A DNA stretch of 64,000 nt from Chitinophaga tropicalis (GCF_009758205.1 NZ_WRXN01000001.1:62001-126000); one strand, 5' to 3'. Positions 35,818 to 45,003 are shown, numbered from the stretch's first letter. Notes: generated by a model from the letters alone, not told the origin. A program made the numbers and translations.

Positions 35818-36588
35818 ATGGACTGGATAGATTCGCATGCCCACCTGTATGGAAAGGATTTTTCGGGCGATAGGAAAGAAATGGTGGAACGGGCATTAGC
35901 AGCGGGCGTGACCAGGTTATTCCTGCCAAACATTGATAGTGAGACCATTAACAGCATGCTGGAGCTGGAAGCGCAATTTTCGGACAACTGCTACGCCATG
36001 ATGGGAGTACATCCCTGCCATGTGAATGAAAATGTGGACCATGAGCTGACCATTGTACGTACATGGCTGGAAAAAAGGCCCTTTAAAGCTATTGGCGAGA
36101 TAGGACTGGATTTTTACTGGGACAAGACCTATACAGAACAACAATATAAAGCATTCCGCGCCCAACTGGAACTGGCCAGGAGCTATGACCTGCCGGTATC
36201 TATCCATGCCCGTGAAAGCACACGGGAATGTATAGATGTGGTACGCTCCCTTCAGGATGGCCGGCTAAGCGGCGTATTTCATTGCTTCTCCGGTACGCTG
36301 GAACAGGCCAGGGAAGTCATTGACCTTGGCTTCTACCTGGGGATAGGCGGCGTTGTAACATTTAAGAAGTCCGGACTGGACCAGGTCGTAGAGCAGATAG
36401 ACATGCAACATATTGTGTTGGAAACAGATGCGCCTTACCTGGCGCCGGTTCCATATAGGGGCAAAAGGAATGAAAGTTCTTATATACCGCTGATAGGAGA
36501 AAAGATAGCAGATATAAAAAATCTAAAAATAGCTGACGTAGCTGCAATTACGACAAGCAACGCCCTTAAATTATTCAAAACTCACTAA
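35818..36588 (+). CDS. TatD family metal-dependent hydrolase
   Basis: 256 residues, TIM barrel. Metal ligands: HxH in WIDSHAHLYG, Glu in IGEIGLDFYW, His in SIHARES, His in GVFHCFSGT and Asp in ETDAPYLAP. TatD proteins are 3'-5' DNases or exonucleases; cytoplasmic. Asparaginase follows after 42 bp with its own -7 box. Confidence 0.95.
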   Translation: MDWIDSHAHLYGKDFSGDRKEMVERALAAGVTRLFLPNIDSETINSMLELEAQFSDNCYAMMGVHPCHVNENVDHELTIVRTWLEKRPFKAIGEIGLDFYWDKTYTEQQYKAFRAQLELARSYDLPVSIHARESTRECIDVVRSLQDGRLSGVFHCFSGTLEQAREVIDLGFYLGIGGVVTFKKSGLDQVVEQIDMQHIVLETDAPYLAPVPYRGKRNESSYIPLIGEKIADIKNLKIADVAAITTSNALKLFKTH

Positions 36589-36600
36589 CCTTTTAGGCGG

Positions 36601-36608
36601 TACATTTG
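36601..36608 (+). promoter_or_regulatory. Asparaginase -7 element
   Basis: TACATTTG, perfect -7 box, 22 nt before the ATG at 36631; no good -33 at the usual distance. Confidence 0.45.
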
Positions 36609-36630
36609 CAGGCAATTCGGAACAGCTGCA

Positions 36631-37671
36631 ATGAGTAAGATCCTGATTATTTATACTGGGGGGACTGTTGGGATGATCTATGACGAGAAGACCAAAGCCT
36701 TACGCCCTATTGGGTTTAATGAGATCCGTAACAATCTGCCTGAACTGTACAGGATGGGTATCGATTTTTACGTGTATGCCTTTAATCCTCCTATTGACTC
36801 TTCGGATATGCAACCGGAGATATGGGTGGAGATAGCTTCTATTATTGAAGATCGTTACGACAGGTACGACGGTTTTGTGATCCTCCATGGTTCCGATACA
36901 ATGTCGTTCACAGCATCAGCACTGAGCTTCATGCTGGAAAATCTTTCGAAACCGGTTATCCTTACCGGTTCACAATTGCCTATAGGCAAGATCCGTACAG
37001 ACGCGAAAGAGAATATTATTACCGCCATGGAAATAGCTGCTACCCGTCATAACGGGCAGGTAGTGGTTCCGGAAGTATGCATCTATTTTGACTTTGCACT
37101 GTTTCGCGGAAACCGCTCCAAGAAGTATAATGCAGAAAAGTTTGAGGCATTCTATTCCATGAACTACCCTCCACTGGCAGAAGCAGGTATAGACATCAAA
37201 TACAAGACACAATTTGTTCTGCCTTCAGATTCTTCCAAACCGTTGAAAGTACATAAACACCTGGATGATAATGTAACCGTCCTGAAGATGTTCCCGGGCA
37301 TCACACGTAAAGCTGTGGAAGCTACCCTGAATGTTGCCGGTCTGCGCGGCGTTGTACTTGAAACATTTGGTAGCGGTAATACCAATACACAACCATGGTT
37401 TATTGAAAGCCTGAAAAAAGCCATAGATAAGGGAGTGATAATTGTAGATATCACCCAATGTGACGGTGGCTCTGTGGAACTTGGTAAATATGAAACCAGC
37501 CAGCCATTACAGCAGATAGGTGTTATCAGCGGCCATGATATGACCTTTGAAGCCGCTATTACCAAACTGATGTTCGTATTGGGCCAGGGACTGGATGCAG
37601 AAGCTACCAAAGCTATGATTGAAACCTCTTTAAGAGGTGAGCTTACCCCCAATACCCATGACTGGGATTGA
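36631..37671 (+). CDS. ansA: Type I L-asparaginase
   Basis: 346 residues, cytoplasmic type (no signal). First catalytic Thr in IYTGGTVGM and second motif in VILHGSDTMSFTASAL; later ITQCDGGSVELGKYETS. Hydrolyses asparagine to aspartate and ammonia. Confidence 0.93.
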   Translation: MSKILIIYTGGTVGMIYDEKTKALRPIGFNEIRNNLPELYRMGIDFYVYAFNPPIDSSDMQPEIWVEIASIIEDRYDRYDGFVILHGSDTMSFTASALSFMLENLSKPVILTGSQLPIGKIRTDAKENIITAMEIAATRHNGQVVVPEVCIYFDFALFRGNRSKKYNAEKFEAFYSMNYPPLAEAGIDIKYKTQFVLPSDSSKPLKVHKHLDDNVTVLKMFPGITRKAVEATLNVAGLRGVVLETFGSGNTNTQPWFIESLKKAIDKGVIIVDITQCDGGSVELGKYETSQPLQQIGVISGHDMTFEAAITKLMFVLGQGLDAEATKAMIETSLRGELTPNTHDWD

Positions 37672-37695
37672 ACTTTAGTGGCAGGATAAAGATTT

Positions 37696-37726
37696 TTTGG
37701 GATTTGCCGGAAAAATTCTATCTTTG
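37696..37726 (+). promoter_or_regulatory. tRNA-Ser promoter
   Basis: TTTG (37696-37699), 19-nt spacer, TATCTTTG (37719-37726). Matches the Bacteroidota consensus at both elements. Confidence 0.75.
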
Positions 37727-37749
37727 CCACCCTGAATAAAAATTCAACC

Positions 37750-37839
37750 GGAGAAGTGCAGGAGTGGTTGAACTGGCACGCCTGGAAAGTGTGTAAACTC
37801 GAAAGGGTTTCAAGGGTTCGAATCCCTTCTTCTCCGCCA
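37750..37839 (+). tRNA. tRNA-Ser(GGA)
   Basis: 90 nt. Acceptor GGAGAAG / CTTCTCC, discriminator G, encoded CCA (37837-37839). Anticodon stem 37777-37781 / 37789-37793 with loop CTGGAAA, anticodon GGA at 37784-37786, reading UCC and UCU. Long class II variable arm AAACTC-GAAA-GGGTTT; T arm AAGGG-TTCGAAT-CCCTT. Confidence 0.97.
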
Positions 37840-37844
37840 GCTTT

Positions 37845-37881
37845 AAAAAGCCTTTAAGTCGAAAGATTTGAAGGCTTTTTT
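37845..37881 (+). terminator. tRNA-Ser terminator
   Basis: 16-bp stem with a GAAA tetraloop (AAAAAGCCTTTAAGTC / GATTTGAAGGCTTTTT, with G-T pairs) and T-run. Its right half, GATTTGAAGGCTTTTTTG, recurs exactly at 40563-40580. Confidence 0.9.
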
Positions 37882-37882
37882 G
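37865..37882 (+). repeat. Direct repeat copy 1 (tRNA-proximal)
   Basis: 18-bp GATTTGAAGGCTTTTTTG, identical to 40563-40580. The two copies bound a 2.7-kb segment next to the tRNA-Ser gene, an arrangement like attachment sites. Confidence 0.6.
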
Positions 37883-38132
37883 ATTTAGTTATACGCCTAA
37901 AACAGAAGAGAAGCGCCTTCTGTTAAGACAAGCAGGGAAACTTTTCAAGCATTACAATGTAATAGCGAGATAGGGACTTATCTAATAAGTCACAGGTAGA
38001 ATGATGAGTTATTCTAAGATAATAAAGAAAATAGCGGACACTCTAATATGTTACCTGACAAACCCCAGGTATCAAATCATTTTATTCTCATCCACAGGAT
38101 ACCGTTATAAAATAATAATTGAGTTTCGGGAA

Positions 38133-38678
38133 CTACTTATGTACTATTTTGGAATATAAAGAGGGGTTAGTTTTGAAATAATCCAATGCCTCCTCATAAA
38201 AAGCTAATTCTGCAGGTAGGTTAATAATACCGTTGCCATTTAATATATTAGCATTAATTGAAGTTATTTTAATGCCATTTATTCCAACACTAATTTCATC
38301 TACATTGGCCAATTCTATTATTTGATCCAGGCTGCTTCCATATCTCTGCCTGGCCCTTTCGGCCCTTAATTTCATAAATGAGTTTATTTGCGACCAATCA
38401 ACCTGTCTGGAAATAGCTTTATCGTCTATTATAAAAGTAAAGGCTGTACTTAATGCTTTAAGATCACCCTTTAAAATAGCACTCACGTACAGAAATACCA
38501 CACCAAAAAGTACTAATCCAACCAATGGAATAAAATAAGCCTTGGCTACCACACCTAATATGATAAATAAAATCAGTAGGCATCCAAATACAATTTTAAA
38601 GATATCGAGCTGCCGTTTCAATTCTCTGCTAACAAAGCGATCTAAGTTTTCCTTCTTGATTTTAAATACTTTCACCAT
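38133..38678 (-). CDS. Hypothetical membrane protein, YcxB-like
   Basis: 181 residues. Two adjacent membrane segments (about residues 27-46 and 48-68: FKIVFGCLLILFIILGVVAKAYF... LVGLVLFGVVFLYVSAI), then a C-terminal cytoplasmic domain (FTFIIDDKAISRQVDWSQINSFM) resembling YcxB/bacterial-PH-like proteins; this is a weak match by pattern. Clearly more AT-rich in codon use than neighbours, consistent with acquired DNA. Lies in the segment bounded by the tRNA-linked direct repeats. Confidence 0.6.
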   Translation of the reverse strand: MVKVFKIKKENLDRFVSRELKRQLDIFKIVFGCLLILFIILGVVAKAYFIPLVGLVLFGVVFLYVSAILKGDLKALSTAFTFIIDDKAISRQVDWSQINSFMKLRAERARQRYGSSLDQIIELANVDEISVGINGIKITSINANILNGNGIINLPAELAFYEEALDYFKTNPSLYSKIVHK

Positions 38679-38775
38679 ACTACAATATACTAATAAATTT
38701 AATATTATTAGTATTTATTATTTTAAATAGTGCGCCAATTTGGAGCTTTATATTATACTCAACGTGAAGAACCTG

Positions 38776-38824
38776 CTCAAAAAATCGCTTTTACCTTCGG
38801 TAAAAAGCGATTTTTTGAGGGCGC
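38776..38824 (-). terminator. Terminator after the serine hydrolase, copy of the dispersed hairpin repeat
   Basis: Stem CTCAAAAAATCGCTTTTACC paired across loop TTC, one bulged A; TTTTTTGAG closes it. On the minus strand the word GCGCCCTCAAAAAA precedes it and a GC-rich inverted segment (GGCCTGCGGCCGGC, 38832-38845) precedes that, the same order as after iscSU. Confidence 0.75.
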
Positions 38825-38954
38825 TTTTTGGGGCCTGCGGCCGGCTAAGAATTAAACTGGTGCACCTCCTATTTTTAACCTCAATAACATTTAAGAATAC
38901 TCTTTCATTATGGATTGTGAATGGTTAATTGTAAACCTGGGTAAATGTAAAATA

Positions 38955-40376
38955 TCATTTTACTGGCATGCGTAATGAATAGTAATCAACAAGGCGATGT
39001 GCAGCAGGTGGATCTAAATTGCTCAACACAACGATGACACGGTTCATTTTCGGAAAAACACGTAATTCACCATTCATACCATCCGCACCACCTTCATGAC
39101 CAAAACTTATTAATTGCTTATCTCCATACAGCTCAAAGCCCAATCCGTACCCGTAGCCTGATGGGGCGTCGTGAAAGTAAGGCTTAATGGCCAGATCCAG
39201 CATTGTTTTGGATATCAGCTTCCCGGCCTGAAGAGCATTGACGAATCTTAACATGTCATCCACTGTAGAATAGCCGCCACCGGCAGCCATGCCCCTGTAA
39301 GGTAAGGTTTCGTCATTCCTTACCCATGCTCCTTTCACTCGCATATATCCTGGTGCGCGCATAGGAAGATGAACGTTTTCAGGCAGCTCACCTGTGCTGT
39401 TCATGTTAGCAGGCTTGAAGATGTATTTATCTATGTAACTATAATAAGACATATGGCTTACCCGGCTGACAATCTCACCAAGCAGTACAAATCCGTAATT
39501 AGAATAAGAAAATCCTTTGGATTGATCAGGACCTCGTGATCCATATAGTTTGACGTAATCAGAATTATCCCGGAGACTGGTCCGATTAGCATCAAACTCA
39601 GGGCCGAAGATATCACCTGTACCTCCAGTATGATTTAACAATCTGCGAACAGTTACCCGCGCAATATCTTTATTGGGATAGTCCTTAATGTAATCTCCAA
39701 CCGTACTATCCAACGCGACCTTCCCTTTTTCCACCAATTGTAATATGGCAATCGCGGTAAACATCTTGTTCATAGATCCGTTGCGGAACTGCGTGTGGAT
39801 CGTATTCAACACATGCTTTTCTTTATCCATTTCCCCCCAGGCACGATTTAACAATACTTTGTTCCCGGAAGCAACTAAAACTGCACCTGAAAACCTGCCG
39901 GCCCTGGTAAGCGTATCCGTACGTCTGATCAATGATTGGATTGCTTCGCTTTGTGATAATCTATGGATAGCCAGATCTGAAGGGCGGCTGATATCTTCAA
40001 TCGTCATTTTAACATTGATATCATTTCCGCTTGTATCCACCGCTACATTCTCCCGATGCAAGGCATCCGACTCCTTTTCCTCTATTAACACTGTAAAGTT
40101 TAAGGGCTCGCTTTTTTCTACACGTACTACCCTATACCCTCCTGTTCGTTCCCAGGAATCGAGCATGGTTTGTACCGCCCATTTTTTATGGTAAGCAGCC
40201 TTGTATGCCTCCAGCTGTTGTGCACTGCCCGAATTAATAGCACTCAGCCATGCATAAAACACTTTCTCAGCAGGAGTTTTCTCATCCGTTGATTGACCCA
40301 AAACCAACGTAGGGGGCACTGATAGCAAACAAAGCATTATCAAACGCCATAAATATTTATTGTCTTCTAAAGTCAT
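38955..40376 (-). CDS. Secreted serine hydrolase (beta-lactamase class C fold) with N-terminal domain
   Basis: 473 residues from ATG 40374-40376, giving signal MTLEDNKYLWRLIMLCLLSV...LGQ. About 110 residues of an SnoaL-like or DUF-type domain precede the penicillin-binding-like domain. Catalytic SxxK as S201-MNK, YxN as YSNYG, and FGHEGGADG for the third motif. Hydrolyses an amide or ester, possibly D-peptides; not necessarily a true beta-lactamase. Longer in-frame upstream ATGs exist at 40457 but do not extend a plausible signal. Confidence 0.85.
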   Translation of the reverse strand: MTLEDNKYLWRLIMLCLLSVPPTLVLGQSTDEKTPAEKVFYAWLSAINSGSAQQLEAYKAAYHKKWAVQTMLDSWERTGGYRVVRVEKSEPLNFTVLIEEKESDALHRENVAVDTSGNDINVKMTIEDISRPSDLAIHRLSQSEAIQSLIRRTDTLTRAGRFSGAVLVASGNKVLLNRAWGEMDKEKHVLNTIHTQFRNGSMNKMFTAIAILQLVEKGKVALDSTVGDYIKDYPNKDIARVTVRRLLNHTGGTGDIFGPEFDANRTSLRDNSDYVKLYGSRGPDQSKGFSYSNYGFVLLGEIVSRVSHMSYYSYIDKYIFKPANMNSTGELPENVHLPMRAPGYMRVKGAWVRNDETLPYRGMAAGGGYSTVDDMLRFVNALQAGKLISKTMLDLAIKPYFHDAPSGYGYGLGFELYGDKQLISFGHEGGADGMNGELRVFPKMNRVIVVLSNLDPPAAHRLVDYYSLRMPVK

Positions 40377-40545
40377 ATTTCGAAACATCGAATAAGATAT
40401 ATTTAAAAGTAATTGCGTTAAAATACATCTTAAAATACTGAAAAGTATTGGCATCATTGTTATCTGGTAAACAGCAATGTTGCCCGGTTCAAACCCTTGC
40501 TAAAAAGGTTTGAAAGTTGCCGACAGCTCCCCACAGAAAATCAGC

Positions 40546-40579
40546 AAGCCTTCAAGCCCTGGGATTTGAAGGCTTTTTT
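40546..40579 (+). terminator. Orphan terminator upstream of the luciferase-like gene
   Basis: AAGCCTTCAA / TTGAAGGCTT stem of 10 bp plus CCC/GGG, then T-run. No plus-strand gene ends before it, since the preceding gene is on the minus strand. The right arm is the duplicated 18-mer from the tRNA-Ser terminator. Confidence 0.7.
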
Positions 40580-40580
40580 G
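40563..40580 (+). repeat. Direct repeat copy 2 (distal)
   Basis: GATTTGAAGGCTTTTTTG, identical over 18 bp to 37865-37882. Confidence 0.6.
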
Positions 40581-40607
40581 TATTGGATTATGTCTGAAAT
40601 ATCTTTG
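40577..40607 (+). promoter_or_regulatory. Promoter of the luciferase-like monooxygenase gene
   Basis: TTTG (40577-40580), 19-nt spacer, TATCTTTG (40600-40607). The -33 element is the end of the T-run of the orphan terminator, so terminator and promoter share bases. Confidence 0.7.
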
Positions 40608-40638
40608 TAAGGACTATCTTACAACCGAAAAGAGACGT

Positions 40639-41661
40639 ATGAAGAAAATAGGATTTTTATCGTTCGGACATTGGTCTGATCATCCAGCCTACAAAACCCG
40701 TACTGCGGGCGACACGTTGCTTCAATCTATTGATCTGGCTGTCGCTGCCGAAGAAATCGGTTTAGATGGTGCATATTTTCGGGTACATCATTTTGCAGCT
40801 CAGTTAGCATCTCCATTTCCTTTGCTTTCTGCTATCGGCGCCAAAACGAGCAGCATAGAGATTGGAACGGGTGTTATTGATATGCGTTATGAAAATCCCC
40901 TCTATATGGTAGAAGACGCCGGAGCTGCCGACCTGATTTCTGGCGGGCGCTTGCAACTGGGAATCAGCAGAGGTTCGCCAGAACAGGTAATTGATGGATG
41001 GCGTTATTTTGGGTATGAACCAGCTGAAGGAGAAACTGATGCAGATATGGGACGCAGGAAAGCGTTGCAGTTTTTGGATAAACTCAAAGGTATTGGATTT
41101 GCACAGCCAAACCCATATCCAATGTTCCCTAATCCACCCGGCTTATTACGATTGGAACCCCACTCTGAGGGATTGCGGGAACGTATCTGGTGGGGAGCGG
41201 CCTCCAATGCTACAGCCATTTGGGCAGCCGAAAACGGAATGCACCTGCAAAGCTCTACCTTGAAATTTGACGAAAGCGGCAAGCCATTCCATATACAACA
41301 AGCAGAACAGATACGGTTGTACAAAGAAGCCTGGAAAAAAGCAGGGCATCCCCGCGAGCCAAGGGTTTCCGTTAGCCGGTCTGTTTTTCCATTGATAACT
41401 GATCAGGACAGATACTTTTTTGGACAGGAAACCAAGGGAGTCGACAAAATTGGTTTTATTGAAAATGACAAACGCGCCATTTTCGGAAAAAGCTATGCAG
41501 GGGAACCGGATCAGCTTATCAGGGAATTGGCTCAGGACGAAGCCATTCAGGAAGCTGATACGCTTCTTTTGACGATACCCAACACGTTAGGAGTGGACTA
41601 TAATATACACATCCTATCGTCTGTACTGAAGCATGTTGCGCCCGGATTAGGTTGGCGTTAA
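40639..41661 (+). CDS. LLM-class flavin-dependent oxidoreductase (luciferase-like)
   Basis: 340 residues, TIM-barrel bacterial-luciferase family. Features include AAEEIGLDGAYFRVHHFA, the IEIGTGVIDMRYENP strand and GGRLQLGISRGSPEQVIDGWRYFGYEP. Oxidises an unknown substrate with reduced flavin from a separate reductase. Transcribed alone, ending at a long palindrome. Confidence 0.92.
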   Translation: MKKIGFLSFGHWSDHPAYKTRTAGDTLLQSIDLAVAAEEIGLDGAYFRVHHFAAQLASPFPLLSAIGAKTSSIEIGTGVIDMRYENPLYMVEDAGAADLISGGRLQLGISRGSPEQVIDGWRYFGYEPAEGETDADMGRRKALQFLDKLKGIGFAQPNPYPMFPNPPGLLRLEPHSEGLRERIWWGAASNATAIWAAENGMHLQSSTLKFDESGKPFHIQQAEQIRLYKEAWKKAGHPREPRVSVSRSVFPLITDQDRYFFGQETKGVDKIGFIENDKRAIFGKSYAGEPDQLIRELAQDEAIQEADTLLLTIPNTLGVDYNIHILSSVLKHVAPGLGWR

Positions 41662-41681
41662 ACTTCAGTCCAGCCAGGTTA

Positions 41682-41735
41682 TTTATAAAATAAGAACGCC
41701 GCGCTAAGCTTAGCGCGGCGTTCTTATTTTATAAA
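41682..41735. terminator. Perfect 54-bp palindrome, bidirectional terminator
   Basis: 27-nt arms with no mismatch, centred on AAGCTT at 41706-41711; TTATTTTATA at both ends. Lies between convergent genes. Confidence 0.9.
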
Positions 41736-41736
41736 G

Positions 41737-44109
41737 CTATTCAGTTTTCAGACTTCGTACAGGGTTGACCATTGCAGCTTTTACTGCCTGGAAACTCACA
41801 GTAAGGACCGTGATACCAACCGTGAGTATTGCCGTCAGGATGAAAACCAGTGGGCCTATACTGATGCGATATACATATTTCTCCAGCCAGTTATTAAGAA
41901 AATAGAAAGCCAGCGGAGAGGCGATCAAACAACTGATCATTACAAGTAGAACAAATTCCCTGGATAACAATGCCCATAACTGCATAACAGACGCTCCCAG
42001 TATTTTCCGTATTCCAATCTCTTTGGTACGCTGTTCTGCCATATAGGAAGCCAACCCGAACAAACCAAGACAGGAAATAAAAATTGCCAGCAGAGAGAAC
42101 AGACCGGTTAATTTACCGATCAGCATTTCCAGTTCAAATTTCTTTGCATAGGCTTCATCAACAAAATTGTAGATATAGGGATAAGCTGTATTATACTGTC
42201 CAAAGATCTGGGCAATCCGGTCAATCGCTTTTGTTGTACTCACCTTTGGAGACAACCGGTAGGTAATAAATCTTACTCCGCCTGGCCTGTACATAAAGAC
42301 AGTGGGAGTAGGCGATGAAAAAGGAGACTCCATAATAGCATTCTTAGCTATACCTATGATCTTTAAGTTATGACAGCCATTATATGCAATAACCTGTCCT
42401 ATCGGGTCTTTCAGATGCATCTGTTTAATAGCGGCTTCATTCAGGATCACATTCAATGAATCGGCGCTTGCATTGCCGGTAAAGTCTCTGCCTGCTGCCA
42501 GTTCTATACCCATCGTTCTGAAATAACTATTATCCGCAACAAAGACTACTGCTGCACCCACTTCCTCTTCTGGTATTTTTCCAGGCCAGCTTTCGATACC
42601 ACTGAAGTTTCTGAGTGCAGTGACCGTCTCGGAAGATATAGTAACAGCCGTCACCATACCACTTTGCATCAGATCATTTTTTAAAGCTGTATAATTTTTT
42701 TTCAGATCACTGCTGGCGTCTGTCATCACCAACCGCTGCTGATCATAACCTACAGGACGTTCCTGTGCATATTTTATCTGCTGATAAATAATGATGGTGC
42801 TGATAATGAGTGTTATAGAACAGGTAAATTGTATTAATACCAGCATTTTTCTTGAACGGACCGCTCGATGATCTGCTCTTAATACTCTGACAGGTCTGAA
42901 AGAAGAAAGATAAAATGCAGGACGGCCACCCGCCAGTAAGCCGGTGAGCAGCAAATAGCTGATCATAATCATCCAGAAAAATACATTCGTATAAGGGATG
43001 CGGATAGTTGTCTGTGTTAGTATATTAAATGAAGGTAATGCAATTTGCACCAATAACAACGATAGGATAAATGCGGCAAAAGTGATGACAAGAGATTCTG
43101 TCAGGAACTGTAAAATCAGTTCATATCGCCGGGAACCCACAACTTTTCTTACGCCTACTTCCTTTGCTCTTTTTTCAGATCGCGCTGTAGAAAGATTCAT
43201 AAAATTGATACAGGCAATCAGCAGCACAAGTATCCCGGTAATACTAAATACTCTTACATAGCCGATCAGCCCGCCGGTCGCAACCCCATTTTTAAATTCG
43301 GTATAGAGATGCCAGTCTTTCATTTCCTGCATTATTATTTCACTATGCGAACGCTTATATTCTTCTGGGTTATATCTGGCTATGATCTTCTTCAATACTG
43401 GTTCAACCTGCGCATAAGAAACTCCGGGCTGTAATGATACATACACATTGGATGTAATCTGCCCCCACATGTTAAGATAATCCTTTGTATTGCTGTTCTG
43501 AATGAGATATTCATAAGGAATAACATAGTTAAATTTCAAAGTAGAATTATCCGGAATATCCTTTAACACACCAGTCACTTTCAGATCGTTCTGGTTATCG
43601 ATACGAACAATCTTATTCAGCGGATCTTCATTTCCAAATAACGATCTCGCAGTCGACTCCGTCAGTACAATCGAATAAGGATCATTTAATACCTGCTCTT
43701 TACGCCCTTTTAACAAGGGATATTGAAATATTTTCAGGAAATCATTTTCAGCTATTATCCCCGGCAGATATATCTTTCTTTCTCCCGCTACCAGCCCGTG
43801 AGGTTTTATCCAGTCTGTCATCACCGCATGTTTGATGCCCGGAACGTCCTTTCTCAATGCTTCTGCCAATGGCATAGGTGAAACAAGGTAAGCATATATC
43901 TCACCGTTACTTCCGGTACCTTTTAACCCGGCCTTATAGATCTGCTGACTATCAGGAAGGAACCTGTCATAAGAATACTGGTACCAGATCCACAAGCCAA
44001 TGATCAATGCCACTGCCATCCCGGTAGCAAGTCCCAATATATTCAGCAGACTATATAGTTTATTGTGGATAAGGTTACGCCAGGCGAGCTTAAAATAGTT
44101 TTCAAACAT
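41737..44109 (-). CDS. MacB/FtsX-type ABC transporter permease
   Basis: 790 residues with the duplicated layout of Bacteroidota MacB-like permeases: N-terminal membrane segment (LLNILGLATGMAVALIIGLWIW), periplasmic MacB-PCD domain, FtsX core near residue 285-420 (RAKEVGVRKVVGS), second periplasmic domain, and a second FtsX core near 665-790 (RTKEIGIRKILGAS). No ATPase gene is adjacent. Role likely efflux or envelope signalling, substrate unknown. Confidence 0.93.
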   Translation of the reverse strand: MFENYFKLAWRNLIHNKLYSLLNILGLATGMAVALIIGLWIWYQYSYDRFLPDSQQIYKAGLKGTGSNGEIYAYLVSPMPLAEALRKDVPGIKHAVMTDWIKPHGLVAGERKIYLPGIIAENDFLKIFQYPLLKGRKEQVLNDPYSIVLTESTARSLFGNEDPLNKIVRIDNQNDLKVTGVLKDIPDNSTLKFNYVIPYEYLIQNSNTKDYLNMWGQITSNVYVSLQPGVSYAQVEPVLKKIIARYNPEEYKRSHSEIIMQEMKDWHLYTEFKNGVATGGLIGYVRVFSITGILVLLIACINFMNLSTARSEKRAKEVGVRKVVGSRRYELILQFLTESLVITFAAFILSLLLVQIALPSFNILTQTTIRIPYTNVFFWMIMISYLLLTGLLAGGRPAFYLSSFRPVRVLRADHRAVRSRKMLVLIQFTCSITLIISTIIIYQQIKYAQERPVGYDQQRLVMTDASSDLKKNYTALKNDLMQSGMVTAVTISSETVTALRNFSGIESWPGKIPEEEVGAAVVFVADNSYFRTMGIELAAGRDFTGNASADSLNVILNEAAIKQMHLKDPIGQVIAYNGCHNLKIIGIAKNAIMESPFSSPTPTVFMYRPGGVRFITYRLSPKVSTTKAIDRIAQIFGQYNTAYPYIYNFVDEAYAKKFELEMLIGKLTGLFSLLAIFISCLGLFGLASYMAEQRTKEIGIRKILGASVMQLWALLSREFVLLVMISCLIASPLAFYFLNNWLEKYVYRISIGPLVFILTAILTVGITVLTVSFQAVKAAMVNPVRSLKTE

Positions 44110-44337
44110 GGAGCTAGGTTTGAATACCTGTTGCCAATAAAATACCAGCTTTTAACATTATAAAAAACAATAGATTAAAGTTGCGGATATTTTCCAACCT
44201 GTCCGGTTTTGTACAGTTGATGTCCGTTTTTTACTTTGAAATTTCACCTGTTCCCCCTTGATAAACAATAAATACTGATTTTTAGGTAGATTAATTATGC
44301 TCTGTTTTATATACATTCGGCTTTAATTTCCCATAAA

Positions 44338-44952
44338 ATGAAACACTCGCTGAAAGCACCTATATTCTGTATTGTTGTTTGTTTATTTGGAGTTTCCTTT
44401 ATAGCTAACGCACAGAAAAAAACAGAATTCTTTCTCCCTACATCTGCTTTTAATAAAGAGGAGGCTTATAAAATGCTTGAAGAAGGAACCAATAGCATTC
44501 AGGGGCGTATTTCGTTAAAAAAAAGAGGTTGGGTAAATTATCCTTACTTCAAAGAAAAAGTCCTTTTCTATCCTATAACACCACATCTTTTAGAATACAT
44601 AGAGCTTAAAAAAAAATATAATAGTAAAACAAAGCAGGCGGCTATGACAAAGGAAGCTGCCATGGCCCGGATAGAAACGAAAACGATAGATGACAAAGGT
44701 AATTTTGTATTTGACAACGTAAAGCCAGGCAAATACTATATTGTGAGCTGGGTTACATGGGAAAAAGTAAGAGGTTACCAGGTGCAGTCAGGGCCGGTAG
44801 TGGCGAACTATAATATGCTTGGGCAACAAATGGGCGGAGGTTATGTACCGACAGAAACCCATTATGATGCAACAGCTTTTGAAAGAGAGATAGGCGAATT
44901 TATTGAAGTGACCGGCAATGGCCAGGTAACCACTGTAACCATAGCCAGATAA
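44338..44952 (+). CDS. Secreted hypothetical protein
   Basis: 204 residues with a signal peptide ending ANAQ. The centre is Lys-rich with QAAMTKEAAMARIE, and the sequence IDDKGNFVFDNVKPGKYYIVSW resembles the turn of a carboxypeptidase-regulatory (CarboxypepD) beta-sandwich. No further family seen. Followed 51 bp later by a secreted leucine-rich-type protein. AT-rich relative to neighbours. Confidence 0.65.
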   Translation: MKHSLKAPIFCIVVCLFGVSFIANAQKKTEFFLPTSAFNKEEAYKMLEEGTNSIQGRISLKKRGWVNYPYFKEKVLFYPITPHLLEYIELKKKYNSKTKQAAMTKEAAMARIETKTIDDKGNFVFDNVKPGKYYIVSWVTWEKVRGYQVQSGPVVANYNMLGQQMGGGYVPTETHYDATAFEREIGEFIEVTGNGQVTTVTIAR

Positions 44953-45003
44953 TCAGCTTTTTAGCTGGCTAACCTTTTTGTGAAACCTAATAAAATAGTA
45001 CTA

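Noticed and set aside
40489..40515. TTCAAACC/GGTTTGAA dyad and nearby GGTTCAAACCC as a remnant tRNA 3' end
   Set aside because: The stretch resembles a T-arm, but no 5-bp T-stem or acceptor pairing can be built; kept only as weak context for the direct-repeat finding.
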